Assembly: GCF_023065955.2 (NCBI RefSeq)
Contig: NW_026623008.1
Span: 27,059,001 to 27,123,000, forward strand
DNA: 64,000 bases
Reading direction: 5' to 3'
DNA from: Ursus arctos
Lineage: Eukaryota > Chordata > Mammalia > Carnivora > Ursidae
Part shown: positions 1 through 12,344 of the stretch, one piece after another
Layout of the letters: each line of letters opens with the position of its first letter
How positions within the stretch are numbered: position 1 is the stretch's first letter
Translations under genes and position numbers: made by a program
The notes under the pieces: model-generated
The model's input: the letters and a program-made list of their open reading frames with translations, nothing else
Told to the model about the DNA's origin: nothing
The model's database searches: none

Positions 1-199
1 ATATAACCTCTGGATGTGGATTAAGTAAGACAAGAGACTTGCTCCTTTCAGCTGCTTACAGTTAACAGCTTGGGGAGGCAGTGTCCTGGACACGAGGCAA
101 GGGCACAGATGTGCACAGATGAGTCCCTCACAGGGAGGGCAGAGGGCCTCAGGGATGCCCAGGGAAGGCCAGCTGCCCAGCCCTGAGGAGGGGCCCTTG

Positions 200-480
200 G
201 CCCTCAGGCAGCTCAGGGAAATCTTCCCTGCCAAGGTGATACCGGAGTGGGCTGGGCAAGGGGCAAGGTCATTCCAGGCAGAAGGACCCGAGTGAGCAAA
301 CCCACACAGGTAAGAAATGGCACATAAGCAACCAAGGAGTTCGTGTTGCCGGAGCGTACAGCATGAAGCAAGGGGTGGCGAGAGGTGACCCAGAGGGAGA
401 GACAAGGGCCAGATCTAGGGGACCTAATGGCCAAGTTAGGACTGCAGCCTTTATCCTTCCATGAAAGGCTTGGGGACACT
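200..480. mobile_element. Ancient LINE-like fragment (L2-related)
   Basis: GTCATTCCAGGCAGAAGGAC and TAGGACTGCAGCCTTTATCC are in the order seen in the repeat at 28427. The match is weak. Confidence 0.35.
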
Positions 481-867
481 GAACCCTAAACTTCTATAAT
501 CTTTTCCTTCATACCAAAGTCATTGGCATTCCCTGCAGAATCATTAGAAAATACAGATGTGCAGAAATAAGAACACAAGGTACCGATAACCTCAGCATCC
601 GGATGCAGTCACTGTTAACATTCAAGCAGAATCCCCATGTGCCCACGTGAGCACGCTTCTAGCTTTCATTACCACCAACGTTTGGACCACACTGTGGTAC
701 CATTTTGTAAGCTCCTTTTCTCCCACCTAAAATACATGATGAGGGCGAATTTTATGGGAGGTGAAATGTATCTCAGGAAAGCTGTAAAAAAAAATGTGAA
801 CATCCCTACTTGACAGTGTACCCTACAGCACCACTTGAAGTATCTACACAGTCTCCCCGGTACGAAA

Positions 868-1045
868 GGGGGCGCCTGGGCGGCTCAGTCGGTTAAGGGT
901 CTGCCTTCAGCTCAGGCCATGATCCTGGGGTCCTGGGAGCCTGCTTCTCCCTCTGCCTGCTGCTCCCTCTGCTTGTGCTTGCGAGCATGCACTCTCTCTC
1001 TCTCTGACAAATAAATAAAGAAAAATCTTAAAAAAAAAAAAAAAA
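868..1045 (+). mobile_element. SINEC (tRNA-Lys Can-SINE)
   Basis: Head GGGCGCCTGGGCGGCTCAG, CT-rich body, then AAATAAATAAAG and poly(A). The core between the tRNA head and the CT tract is shortened. Confidence 0.95.
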
Positions 1046-1556
1046 GTTTAAATGTTGATGTAGTTAAATAGTTCTCTTTTCCTTCAGTTTGTTTTGCTGT
1101 TAATCCTGGAAGGCCGCCCCCTCTGCTCTGAGACAGGTGCATGTTCACCAGTTAGCTTAGGCCTTCACGTGCTGCCTGTCTGGCCCTTATTCTAGACCCA
1201 GGAGACTGACTCTAGCAGTGAGATGGAAAGCAGGAGAGACGACCTGGCACACCTCTAGTCCAATCTACCAGGCTTGCCTCCCATCAAGCCCCAGTTTGTT
1301 TTCAGAGCTGTGCCACGGAGGAGCAGACCCATGACTTCATTCTGAGAGTAACTAGGACCATGTAACTCAGTAGGCCTTGATAGTCCCCAGATGGAGCAGA
1401 AGCCACAGTTAGGCTCGGCCACGACTTCTGCCAAAGAGGCTTATGGTGGAAACAGATTCAAAGTCATTCATACAAAAGCAGGGAGGAATGAAACTGCTTC
1501 TAGAAAAATAAAAAGCTGGGCAGTAATGTGTCTGGAACAGTGTTCTTGCTCTTTGT

Positions 1557-1750
1557 GAGGCTAACTTCTATGCATCCTTCTCAATTTAGATATCACCTCC
1601 TCAGAGAAGCCTTCCCTGATATCTCCCCCACCACTGGGTCCCAGTTACCCTATGGTGGAATTTCCCATTCACAGCACTTTCCATATTTTGTGATTATGTA
1701 GTTATTTGTGTGTTTACATGCTTAATGTCTTTCCCCACCATTAGACTAAA
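1557..1750 (+). mobile_element. L2 LINE 3' fragment
   Basis: CACCTCCTCAGAGAAGCCTT CCC, CACAGCACTTTCCATATTTT and CCACCATTAGACTAAAAA follow the L2 3' end. Confidence 0.7.
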
Positions 1751-1770
1751 AATTACACAAGGAAAAAAAT

Positions 1771-1830
1771 ATGTGTGTGTGTATGAAACCACTGCACCCC
1801 ATATATATATATATGAAACCATTGCACCCC
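1771..1830 (+). repeat. Tandem duplication of a 30 bp unit
   Basis: Two units, each a TG or TA run followed by ATGAAACCAYTGCACCCC. The TG run of unit 1 aligns with a TA run in unit 2. Confidence 0.85.
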
Positions 1831-2382
1831 CAGCTCCTGGCCCAGCAGATACTCTGGAATGACTGGACGCCTTCCCACCAGTTGGTGATGGTTCTCCCTG
1901 GGTCAGCAGCCCAGTGCTGGAGCTGCTCCCACCCCGGGAGATAAGCTGGTTTCACTTCCCTTCGGGCCCTCTTCGCCATCTTCCCTGCAGCACTAAGCCC
2001 CCCTCTCTTGCTGGTTCCCTGGAGAGCAGCACGGAGGCTCCCTCGTATCTGTGTAGACACCGCCTGGACGCCTCCGCACCGGCATGGTCTAGACAACAGT
2101 TTGTGGGGAGCAGCTGCAGCACAGACACTGAGTGGGCTCAGCCTGACCCCACCCACCCCACTCAGGATTCAGCACAAGCAAATGGCTTGGGAACTGCTCC
2201 AACATGTAGGCTGACAGAAGGATAGGAGCAGACGGGCAGGGAGAGGGAAAAGATGCTGGCAGGGGAAGTGGTAGCAAGGCAGTTTCCCTTCTGAACATCC
2301 ATTCCTGCCACCCAGGGCTGGGGAGCAGGGGAAACAGTGTGAATAGGCAGGCCTGGAAAATGGGAAGCTGCCTCAGGCTCGC

Positions 2383-2405
2383 TGGGGGCGGGGGGGGGGG
2401 GGGGT
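2383..2405 (+). repeat. G-run
   Basis: GGGGGC followed by about 15 G. Similar homopolymers occur at 13650-13663 (C), 29424-29435 (C), 42880-42894 (C) and 58333-58346 (G). Confidence 0.9.
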
Positions 2406-3835
2406 GAGCAAAGACAAACCTCCTAGGACAGACCCGCCTGTCCCCCATCCCCCTGCTGAGGTACAGGAAGGATGTGCCCCAACCTCAAATCATCCTGATG
2501 GGTCCCCTCCCAGAGACACACCTGCAAATGGTCCACCAATGCTCCCATGGGGGACGCTGCTTTGAGGGATCCCGGCTTCATGGTGAGATCTGCGAATGGA
2601 AGGTCTAGCTACCCTGGTCTGGGGTCAAGGGCCCAGGCCCAGTCTGGCTAAGGGGTAGCCACTTGTCTGGGTGTTTCCTGGGCCTACTGCTGCTCAGCTC
2701 TCCAGGAACTCAGCCGTCCTAGCTTAACAGTCTCTGGGGCTTTAAATCTGTCAACTATTCCGTGTGTTACGCTCCTGGGTTAGCACCAGTTCCCTTAGAA
2801 CCTGCATTCACCGGGAAGCTCAGTGAGGCAACAATGGGGGTGAAGGGAGGAGGCCAGGAGGCAGGCACTGAAAGAGAACCAGCCTGGTATCCCCCAGCTG
2901 CCAGCTGTATGCCTCAATCCTAAAGGCTGGGGGTTCACTTGCTTGGCCCAGCCTGGGGAGTGGGAGGGCTGAAGCTCTGTGACAGCCACCATGCCATGTC
3001 CAGAGGAGGGGGATGCCTGCCCTACCCTGTCACTTCGGGGTTAAGGTCACTTCACTCCAAAGCTGCTGATGATGGGAGCCCAACTCTCCCCGGAGGCAAT
3101 GAAGGCTGGGCCATTAGCAACACATAAGGTTCTAAGGCCCATGATGCCAAATCCAGGGGTGCAGTGTGTACACACAAGATAGCTGGGCAGGGTAGGGCCA
3201 GGCAGGGCACTCCACAGGAGGACATGGTTCAACACGGTGGACATACCATCAACCACAAAAGGAGGTGGGTTGCAAAGAGATGGTGCTGAGGCTCCCCCAG
3301 CTCAGCCTTCCCTCAGTTCCACCCACTACAAAGCAGCTGAAGCCTGACGGGACCAAGGAGGGGCCCATCACTCACACCCAGAAGTATCTCCTCCACGAAG
3401 GTTCCCAGACGCCCGAGGCAGCGGACACGCACGTGTGCACAGAGCCAGATCGAGCCTCCCATCCCCCACAAGCATGAGGGGCAGCGAAGGAGCCTGCCCA
3501 CGGTGCAGAAAGCTCTGCACTCAACCTTGCCTGGGCTTCTTGCTGCAACCTCTGGGCTCCTGGAGAGACGGTGACCCTGCACACCGAACCAGTGAAGGCC
3601 AGTCTCTGCAAGGAGCCGGCAGCAGACCCTGGCCCGGTGCGCTGCTTGCTGTGTGTCCGCCTGTGTATGACGACAACGGCAGCTGGTGGCTGCAGTGTGT
3701 CAGCAGCTTCCCCTGCCTGCCAGGAGCCAAGGGACTGCGTCTACACTGCAGGGTCAGGCTGAACCAGTGGTGTCAAGATTCAAGCTGTCCCTGTCAGCAG
3801 CCCCGACACCCACCCCCATGTTTTCCGGCTCTGTC

Positions 3836-3911
3836 AAACCAAACCAAGCCAAACCAAACCAAACCAAACCAAACCAAACCAAACCAAACCAAACCAAACC
3901 AACCAACCAAA
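3836..3911 (+). repeat. (AAACC)n pentanucleotide tract
   Basis: About 14 units of AAACC with one AAGCC, then AACC units. It makes spurious reading frames on both strands. Confidence 0.95.
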
Positions 3912-4289
3912 CACAAAGTCCCTGAGTTGTGCAGACCTCTGTCTTCCGGACTTTACCTTTGGCAGTGTCTACGAAGGCAGGGGTCCTGCTCTCGTTCAGC
4001 TCACGTGGCACTACAAGTGAGCGAAGAGCTCCCACCCATCCCTGGCCTCAACGCTATTGGCCACACATGTGTTAAGGGTCTGGGTGTCTAGACCCACACC
4101 GGACCCCAGGAGGGAGGGAGCAGAGTCTCAGCCGAGAGGACACTAAGGGTGCACAATCATATGGTTAGAGCAATGGGTCACCGGCTTTTTCACAGTATGA
4201 CACTTGGGGGTAAAGAACATGGGACCCCAGCCGTCCCGTGCCCAGCCACCCTCAGGCTGAAGGGACCTCCATCTTGATCCACACAACCC

Positions 4290-4540
4290 GCAGGGGCTGG
4301 GACCTCTGAGTCAGAGCAAGCGTTCTGGACTCAGTCAGTCCTGCTTCACACCCTAGCACCATTACTTAGTAGCGACAAGATCCTGGACAAGTTCCTTCGT
4401 CAGCAGCTACAAAACAGAGCACACCACCTACCTTACCAGGCCGGGCAAAGGACTCAGTGAGAACCCATGCAAAAGGCTTAGCAGAGTACCTACCAGCATA
4501 TTGCAAGCATTTGCTAGCTTGTGCTATTATTAGCTTAAGC
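4290..4540 (+). mobile_element. MIR fragment
   Basis: TGGACTCAGTCAGTCCTGC and ACAAGATCCTGGACAAGTTC in MIR order. Confidence 0.5.
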
Positions 4541-5174
4541 ATACTAGCTTTGTACTTCTCCTGCCCAAAGAGAAAGGGATTGTTACTTAATAGGCACTGA
4601 ATGGGGGGAGGGGATGGGTAGAAGAAAGCAGGTACCCAGAGGGAAAGTTTAAGAGGCCTTGAACCTGCCACTGGGCTGTTGGCCTGGGGAAGCACCCCGG
4701 GGCTAGCGGAGCTGTTGGGGAGTGGGGGCTGGGCAGCAGGAGAGGGCAGAGGCGCACAGCATCTCAGGCTCTTGTTCTGTTCATGGGTCCAGGGGGAAGC
4801 AGAGGCTGGAGGACCAGCTGGCAGTTATCAACCCGGGGCACAGCAAGGGACTCTCCAGGAGTCTGGAATTAAGACCTGGTGCCTCCAGTCCAGGATGTGC
4901 TTTTGTCAAAATGACTGAATTGTATAATTAAAGGATCTGTGAAACTCACTGTGTGTATATACACCTCTATTTTTTAAAAAAGCAAGCTGTGACCTTAACC
5001 AAACGGTCAACGTTAATATCACCAATAACAGAACTGACACCATATTACTCCAGATGCAACATCGACTTACGGTTATTATTTTGCCCCAAACGTATAGCCT
5101 GAATGTGACCATGAGACAAACCCAAACTGAGGGACATTCAACACAAACAGGCCTGTATGCTTCAGAAACAGTGA

Positions 5175-5494
5175 CGGGGCACCTGGGTGGCTCAGTCGGT
5201 TGAACATCTGCCTTCGGCCCAGGCCATGATCCCAGGGTTCTGGGATGAAGCCCCATATTGGGCTCCCTGCTCAGCAGGGAATACGCTTCTCCTTCTCCCT
5301 CTGCCCCTCCCCCTGCTTGTGCTCTGTCTCTCAAATAAATAAAGTCCCCTCCCCTTTTTTTTGGTGGGCAGTAGAGCAAGGTTTATTGAGCTACAGCAAA
5401 GTGATAGTACAAAGCTCCCAAGGAGGGCGGGGACCCGAGGGGGATGCCCTCAAATAAATAAAACCTTAAAAAAAAAAAAAAAAAAATTTAAAAC
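5175..5494 (+). mobile_element. SINEC interrupted by a retrocopy
   Basis: A tRNA-Lys SINE flanked by the duplication ACAGTGACGG (left copy ends about 5174, right copy about 5506-5515). Its AAATAAATAAA tail at about 5330-5343 is split by roughly 110 bp of unrelated sequence and resumes with a second CTCAAATAAATAAA before ACCTTAAAAA. Confidence 0.93.
5344..5448 (-). mobile_element. 5'-truncated retrocopy inserted in the SINE tail
   Basis: Read on the minus strand this is a GC-rich piece ending CTCAATAAACCTTGCTCTAC, then about 9 A residues. It is flanked by CTCAAATAAATAAA on both sides, the duplication expected for L1-type retrotransposition. The AATAAA and poly(A) show it came from a polyadenylated RNA. 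The 3' end resembles the R region of ERV1-type LTRs, but the source is not established. Confidence 0.7.
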
Positions 5495-7483
5495 AAAACA
5501 AAACACAGTGACGGATAAAGACTGAGGAGCCAGTCTAGATTAATGGAGACTAAAGACACAAGATAAGTAAATGCAGTGTATGATCCTGGGGGTGGGGGGC
5601 AGGCATAAAGGATATGACTGGGCAACTGACAAAATCTAAATACGGACTGTATGGATGTTAAATTTCCTGAATTTGAAAACTGCACTATGGTTACGTGGGA
5701 GAACATCCTTGCTCTTAGGTGAGAGATGCTGAAGAGTTTGGGGGTGAAGGGTCACATGCCTGCAGTTTACTCTGAGGTCAGAGAGAGGAGAAAGTGAGAA
5801 CTGCTGGATGGAATAGCGCCCAAGGCTCTGGAAGAATCTGTTGTCCAGATTTACAGATTCAAAGGGACTCCTTGTGGGTAACACAGTCCACGGTGGCAGG
5901 ACGTGGGGTCTCATCCTTGTTGGGCAGAGGCAGGCTGGCAGGAACAGGAGGTAGGTGTTGAATGCCCCCCTTCCTCCCCTGCAAACACTGTGCTGAAGGA
6001 AAGGGGCCCTGGTGCCACGTCCAGGGCTGCCACCTGGTGGCGTCTTCCTGCAGCGCCTCTTCAAAGGGTTTCTCCCTGCGCCAGGTGCCAGACAGCTGGG
6101 CACTGCTCTCCGTGGCTCCTCAGGAAGGATGCAGGAACGACTCCACAGAAGACCCCACCGCAGCTACCTGGGTCACTGGGGCCTTGAGTAACAGATTCTA
6201 GCACCGTCCACTTTCTCCTCTGCTCCGGGACCTGGGCCTGCAGTGTTTCTGTCTGTCTCTGCTCTGGGGGTCCTCTGATGCCCTTCTGTCCTTAACCCTA
6301 ACTCCTTGGTGAGTCTGGCCAGACCCAAGCTACCTGTTTAGCTTCACTGCCTTGGTAGGCCCCTAAATCCAGCCACACCAAATGACCCACAACCCCCTGA
6401 GTGTGCTGTGAGCACCCTTGCCCTGCCGTCCTCTCCCTGGTTGGCTCATCCTTCTCCCTCGGTCCTCACTGCAGCGAGTCCTTTCCTCCTCCAGCTGCCA
6501 GAGCACCTGAGCGTACCTCTGTCCCCTCCCACCGTCCAGTCTGACTCCCTCCCACTGCTGAGGGAGCAACTCCCACTCACTGCTGCTTCCCTGCACCCTG
6601 CCCAGGGCCTGGCACACCGCTGAATGAGAAAACGGAGCGAACGGAGCGTAGAACTGTTTGTTATGCATCCAGAATGCATAAAAAGCCACATTGGGGCAGG
6701 GGACAGAGATCACCCAACTGGAGGCCAGGGCTGGAGTGGGACCCAGAAGTAGGGACGGATGGTCCACCAGCTCATGGCAGGAGACAGCATCCAGGATCAG
6801 AGAGACAGGGGATCCCAGCTGTAGGTAACTGGGCTGCAAGGGTGCTGGAAACTATCTGTCCAGGCAAAGTCCCATGTCAGAAATGCCTGGATGCCTGGGG
6901 CAGGGAGGGTGCCAGGCTGGCTGATCGCCAGGTGTTGTGCTTAGACAGTGTTTGCTGCCCAAGAGCAGCCCCCACTGAGGAGTGGACTCATTCATAGCAT
7001 GCCTGAAGCTTGGGCCCAACCTATCACTGGCAAAGGGACAGACTAGTCCTCTTTTGGCTGAATCCAGCAAAAAGATCCGCTTTCCTGTAGCAAGATGTGG
7101 GCGCATGTGAATGATGGCGTGGCCTACCCCCTCACCCCAGTGATAGGTCCTCTGGGTCACTCTAGGCTCGTAGTGTGAAGGTCCTTCTACTGGTCAGAAA
7201 AATTCCTAGCACTCTGGCTACCCCCAGAGAAAAGAACCCCAGGCTCGACTCTGCATTTTATCTGACCATACCTGCAAAGAAATACCAAAGCTTGACGTGA
7301 GCAGTGGTAAATCTGAAATGTGACCCAACTAAGATCTGTGGATCTGCTTTATTGACCGGACCCCTCCACACTAGAGGTCTGCCAATTCCCTCGAAAACTC
7401 CCCGTGCTCATTCCTGGATGGTGAGTTTCGGACTCAGAGCCCACGTGGGAGGCCCACACCCTCAATGAACTCTCATAACAACT

Positions 7484-7650
7484 AACTTTTGCACACGGCT
7501 CTGTCGCTTACAAAGCACTTTCCAACACATGATTGTAACTGACCCCCAACACCACCACTACCACCAAACACAGCACTTTCTAGAAAAAGAAATCGAGACT
7601 CAGAGATACTGAGACCTGCCTAAAGTTACCTGACTGGTTGCTCAAAGAGG
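7484..7650 (-). mobile_element. MIR fragment
   Basis: AATCGAGACTCAGAGATAC and CTAAAGTTACCTGACTGG are the reversed MIR core. Confidence 0.6.
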
Positions 7651-10075
7651 GGGGATGTGGACGCAGGTTTTCCAGCTCTGAATCCCATATTCGTTCTTCT
7701 CGACGGCTCCTTCCCCACCTGATGATGGCTACGGACCTAGGAATGCCAACCAGAGATAGGACACTACCCTCTGGGATTCCTTATAAGCAATCATTCTCCT
7801 GGAATCGGGGAGCTGCAGGCGTGCAGGGAGAGAGGAGCTGTGCTTGTCCCTAGAGAAGGTGTTTCCGGCCCCCAAGCAGGTCTCTCTGGAGAGAGGGGCC
7901 GAGTTGAGGTGGGGTTACTGAGATATCCTCCAACCAGCCAACAAGTTAGTGCCCCCCACCCCTCCGTGACCCAAACACTCTGGGAGCCACCCCCACTGCA
8001 CCCCAACACTCCCATGTAGGTGTTTCTACCAGTGCTCCCAACTTCCCCACAGGCCTGCTCTCCAACCACAACGTCAACTCAGGGAACCAAGAGGAATTCA
8101 CAGCCCATGGAACCAAGTGTTTCAAACCATAGACCAGCGACTCAAATGCCAGTTGGGAGAGCAAGATGGAGTCTGAGGTCAGGCAGGTCCGGGTTCAAAT
8201 TCCAGCTTCCGTCACTCGCTTGCTTTGTTTCCCTGAACTAGTCACCTACCCTCTGTGAGGGTGAAGCCTAGAGACCCTGGCCAGCTTACCAGGCCCCCAG
8301 GAGGCTGCCTGAGGCCTGCTCTCCTCATCTCCTGCTAGCTGGAGGGAAGGGGGCTCTGTTTGTCAGCTTTTCCTTTGAGTTTTAATGACAGCCACCCGTG
8401 AAGTAGGCATGAACCCTCTCCCTGGGAGCCTGAAGACTATAAGGAACCTCTCCAGGAACCCACTGGAAGCCATTTGCTTTGGAGCTCAGGATGGAGCGGG
8501 GGGATGGGGAGGCAGATTAGTAATCCCTTGGCTTCAGCCAGGACTCCCTGCCGACAAAGACTCATGCATGCGCTGTCATCTTCACTGTTCCAAAACAGTG
8601 TGATGATTTTGCTCATTTTTAAAATGCAGGATATGTATAGCTCCGATTTGTCAAGAACACATAACATCACATCATTCCCTAAACGTCGTGCTTTACCGCC
8701 TCGGGGGTACCGAGCGAACTGGCTGCTTCTAAGGCGAGCGTCTGCTCCCTCTCGTGGCCCAGGGTGAACCCCACCCCCTGAAGCCCTTCTGCTCTCGGGC
8801 ATGTGGGAGAGTACCTGCGGCAGCCAGAGAGGAAGTGACTCAGCCCAGTGGGAAGTGGGAGGGGCGGTCAGAGAGAGGGCCCTGCGCCCAGCCCGCTCTC
8901 TCCCAGCACATCCGCACCAGCCCCATCCTCTGTCCTTTCCCTCGCAGGACTACAGTGTGGCCAGCGCGGCAGCCCTGGGGGCCAAGACCCCACTGCTCGA
9001 GGGAAGCCCAGTGTCTGCAGTTCGGAGGTCCAGCTCCGGTCTCCTTTAGGAGGCCAGAGTCCCATACAAGGAGATTACGTAATCAGTGATGTCCCTCTTC
9101 ACCCCACTGCCCTGAGGAAGTCCCCACCAGACCCCTCTGCGGCCTCTATGACGGCTGGGGCGGCGAGACTGGAGGCGAGAGGCCTCTGGCCAGAAGGATG
9201 TGTTCCCGAACGATTCTGGGAGAAAGGGCTCCAGGGCTGTACAGGCGGATGTGGACCTGTGGGCCCCTCCGGGGAAAAGACAAATGGAAGAGAGACCAGT
9301 CCCTGCAGATGGGGCAGAGGGCTTCACTGGCAGCCACTCTGAGAGCTCCCAGAGCAGAATCAAGGGCAGCCACGCCAGCCCTGCCACCAGCTCGCCCCTC
9401 CCAAGGGCCTCCGGAAGCAGCTGATGTGACAACAAATAATCCGTCACTGTGTGTGGGTGTCAGAGGAGGAAGGGACAGACTGGGGCCGTGCTGCTCTGGT
9501 ATCTCCCATCCAGAGAGGGAGCCTGGGGAAGCAGCCAAGCACACTGGCTCCGGGGACTTCCTGGTGGCCTCCTGGCTCTGCGGGGGGCCTTCTGCCTTGT
9601 GCAGCGAGGCCGGACCAGGTCACTGACAGCCCTCCCCTTTCATGCCAGCCTGCTCTGCTACTAAGGGGACCCTTCGTCAGCACAAACCATCGATGACAGC
9701 CTTGTGCGCTGACTCAGCCAGGAAACCAGGCCTGCCACGGAGTCCCACGTGGAGTTCGGGTTCTTGCCGCCCACAATGGCCCAAATCACGCCAGGAGAAA
9801 AGAGCAAGTGGCTGAAGGAAGGCCGGCTCGGTCTGAGAGCCAACTTCGGGTCCACGGGGCAACCCGAGCATGTTTCTCGGGCCGCCCTCGGCTCACCTAG
9901 AGGAGAGGGAAGGCACCGCCCCTGCACAGGGTTCCCTGAGGACTGCTGGGAGCCGGCGTGGGGGAGGCGCTAGACAAATGTTAAGTTTCCTTCCTTCCAC
10001 CCCAGATTTCCAGAGCGACAGACGGGAAAGCCTGCGCCAGGCCCAGTTACATGTGATGCTCTCTCTTTATACTGT

Positions 10076-10249
10076 TGTTGTTGTTGCTTTTTTGGTAGGG
10101 GAAAGGAGCAGAGGGAGAGAGAGAATCTTAAGCAGACTCCATGCCCATCGCAGAGCCCAACTCGGGGCTTGATCTCATGACCCTGAGATCATGCCCTGAG
10201 CTGAAATCAAGAGTTGGATGCTCAACCGACTGAGCCACCCAGGCGCCCC
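10076..10249 (-). mobile_element. SINEC, reverse orientation
   Basis: Ends CCACCCAGGCGCCCC (the reversed head). Flanked by TCTTTATACTGTT at 10063-10075 and again just after the element. Confidence 0.93.
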
Positions 10250-11338
10250 TTTCTTTATACTGTTTCTAACAGCCAAAATCACTATACCATCATCCTGTAA
10301 GACAGGCAATTTGGCCCGGGGTCAGCAAACTGCCTTGCCTTAACTGCCTCTATCAAAAATTAAAGTCAATTAAATTTTACAACTTTCACAACGAACAATA
10401 CAATTCGAAAATACTGCTGGCTGTGGCTACCCAGAGGGGCAGGACTCCAGAGGCTGATGGCAGGGGGGCCATCAGAGTGTTGCCTGGCGAGCCATTCAGA
10501 GGGTAGGCCTGCACGAGAATCTCACCTGTTCTGAGCCAACGAGAGGCCAGCCAGGGCCAATGCTGAGATCCATGAGCCGCCACCGACAGACTCTCAGTGC
10601 ATGCAATGGTGGGAACACGCTCATCACGTCTGCTTGCCCATCTGTCTCTTGAGAGGGTGAGCTCCTAGGAGCAAGGCCTGGGCCTCGGCCACTTCAGAAT
10701 CCCTGGCTCAGGCTTGGCAGGTGCACAGAAAGTATGTGTTGAAACCACAGCCAACAAAGAAAAAAAAAAGGCACACCTCGGGCCCAGCCCCTCAGTTCTA
10801 GGGATTTATCCTACACGCATACCCACACGAGTTCACAAACAAGGTCCCCTGCAGAACCGTACGAAGCCGCAGAAGACCACAAAAGATAAAACCACAAAAT
10901 CACAACATGCATGCGCACAGATATCCAGACAGAAACACTCTAAATGTCCACCAAGAAAGGACTGGTTCGCTACATCACGTTCCGTTCTATGGGATACTGT
11001 GCGGCCTATAACACTAGGCCCACACCTGCTGATAAGGATGCCTACGGTCTACGACATTAAAAAACAACAAACAACATATTATACTATTTGTATAATATGA
11101 TCCCATTTGGGTAAAGAAAAAAAGATTATACACACCCTTGAATATGCACAGGAAATTTCTAGAAGAAACTCAACGTGGATACTTCCAGGCAGGATGAGGG
11201 GCCCAGGGAGGGGAGGGAGAGTTTTATTTTATATTCTTTCATATTGCTTAACTCTTTTACCATACACTACTATAATAATAATTTTTTTAAAATCTAAACT
11301 TTTCTTTAACCCGTTAGAATTGTTAAGAGGAGTAATGG

Positions 11339-11537
11339 GGGGCACCTGGGTTAAGCGTCTGCCTTCGGCTCAGGGCGTGATCCCGGCATTATGGGATCGA
11401 GCCCCACATCAGGCTCCTCCGCTTTGAGCCTGGTTCTTCCTCTCCCACTCCCCCTGCTTGTGTTCCCTCTCTCGCTGGCTGTCTCTATCTCTGTCAAATA
11501 AATAAATAAAATCTTAAAAAAAAAAAAAAAAAAAAAG
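11339..11537 (+). mobile_element. SINEC, young bear-type subfamily
   Basis: Carries the CCCACATCAGGCTCCTCCGC core and a clean AAATAAATAAATAAAATCTT tail with about 20 A. Flanked by AAGAGGAGTAATGGG on both sides. About 11 bp is missing from the tRNA-like head (CACCTGGG joins GTTAAGCG). Confidence 0.95.
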
Positions 11538-11904
11538 AGGAGTAATGGGCTCAAGGGAGGCCGGGCCTCAGAGAAGGCACACTTGAGGGAGTACGGCACG
11601 GGCTGCGTGTGGAAGTGTCCCAAGCATACCAGCCTGTGGGCTGCTGCTAGGCTGCATCAGGACAGTCGGGCAGAAGGGACAGAACCACCGCTCCTGGTAC
11701 ACTTAGGCTCGCTCAGGCAGCTTGCACACATGCCCATAAGCAACTTCCTGCTCGCCAGCTGGCATCCAGACAGGCTGGGAAGACCACCAAAACGTTCAAA
11801 CTGGAGACCTGGGAGCTGGCTCAGGACACCTCTTTCGGAACACTCCAGACCTGCTAGCGAACAGCTTGCCTGGACCTCACCAGAGCTGGCCCCTGGGTCC
11901 TGAC

Positions 11905-12110
11905 TGCAGGCCAGGCACTAGGCTGAACCTGCTACAGACAGCAGCACTTCGTGTCTAATCCCCATCACTATCTTAGGAGCAAGCAGCATTGTGTCCATTT
12001 TACAGAGGAAATGAGGCTGAAGCTAGGCAGTTCGAGGTCACTCAGCTAGCGAGTGGCAGAACCAGGTTTTGAAGCCAGGTCTGATCTGAGCCTAGGCCCT
12101 TAACTTATAG
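11905..12110 (-). mobile_element. MIR fragment
   Basis: CCAGGCACTAGGCTGAACC, CCATTTTACAGAGGAAATGA and AGGTCACTCAGCTAGCGAG match the reversed MIR. Confidence 0.75.
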
Positions 12111-12344
12111 GTGATATGGCTGGAAGTCTTCTTACCCACTACCCACAGGGCAGGAGGGGGAGGGACCTGCCTCCAGGAAGTGGCATTTCCATTCTTCTGG
12201 CAAAGAAGGGACTGCTTCAGCTTTGCCAAAGACCCTTCCAGCTCTACAACTCCACAAGTCCAAGATTCCATGTGGGCTGGACTCCCTGGGGCCAGAGCCG
12301 ACCCAGGATGAATGGCATGGCATGAGCCCTAAGGTCACACAAGT

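Larger units (their letters stand above)
4995..5860 (+). mobile_element. Ancient interspersed repeat hosting the SINE at 5175
   Basis: The blocks GACAAACCCAAACTGAGGGA (5.11 kb) and AAATTTCCTGAATTTG with GTTACGTGGGAGAACATCC (5.66-5.71 kb) recall a common old mammalian repeat that I cannot assign to a family. The SINE insertion divides it. Confidence 0.45.

Noticed and set aside
3435..4091. 218-codon plus-strand reading frame
   Set aside because: A large part is the AAACC tract (Asn-Gln-Thr-Lys-Pro repeats). Nothing else in it resembles a protein.
9870..10172. 100-codon plus-strand frame ending in a SINE
   Set aside because: Its C-terminal part is reverse SINE sequence, and the rest lacks any family match.
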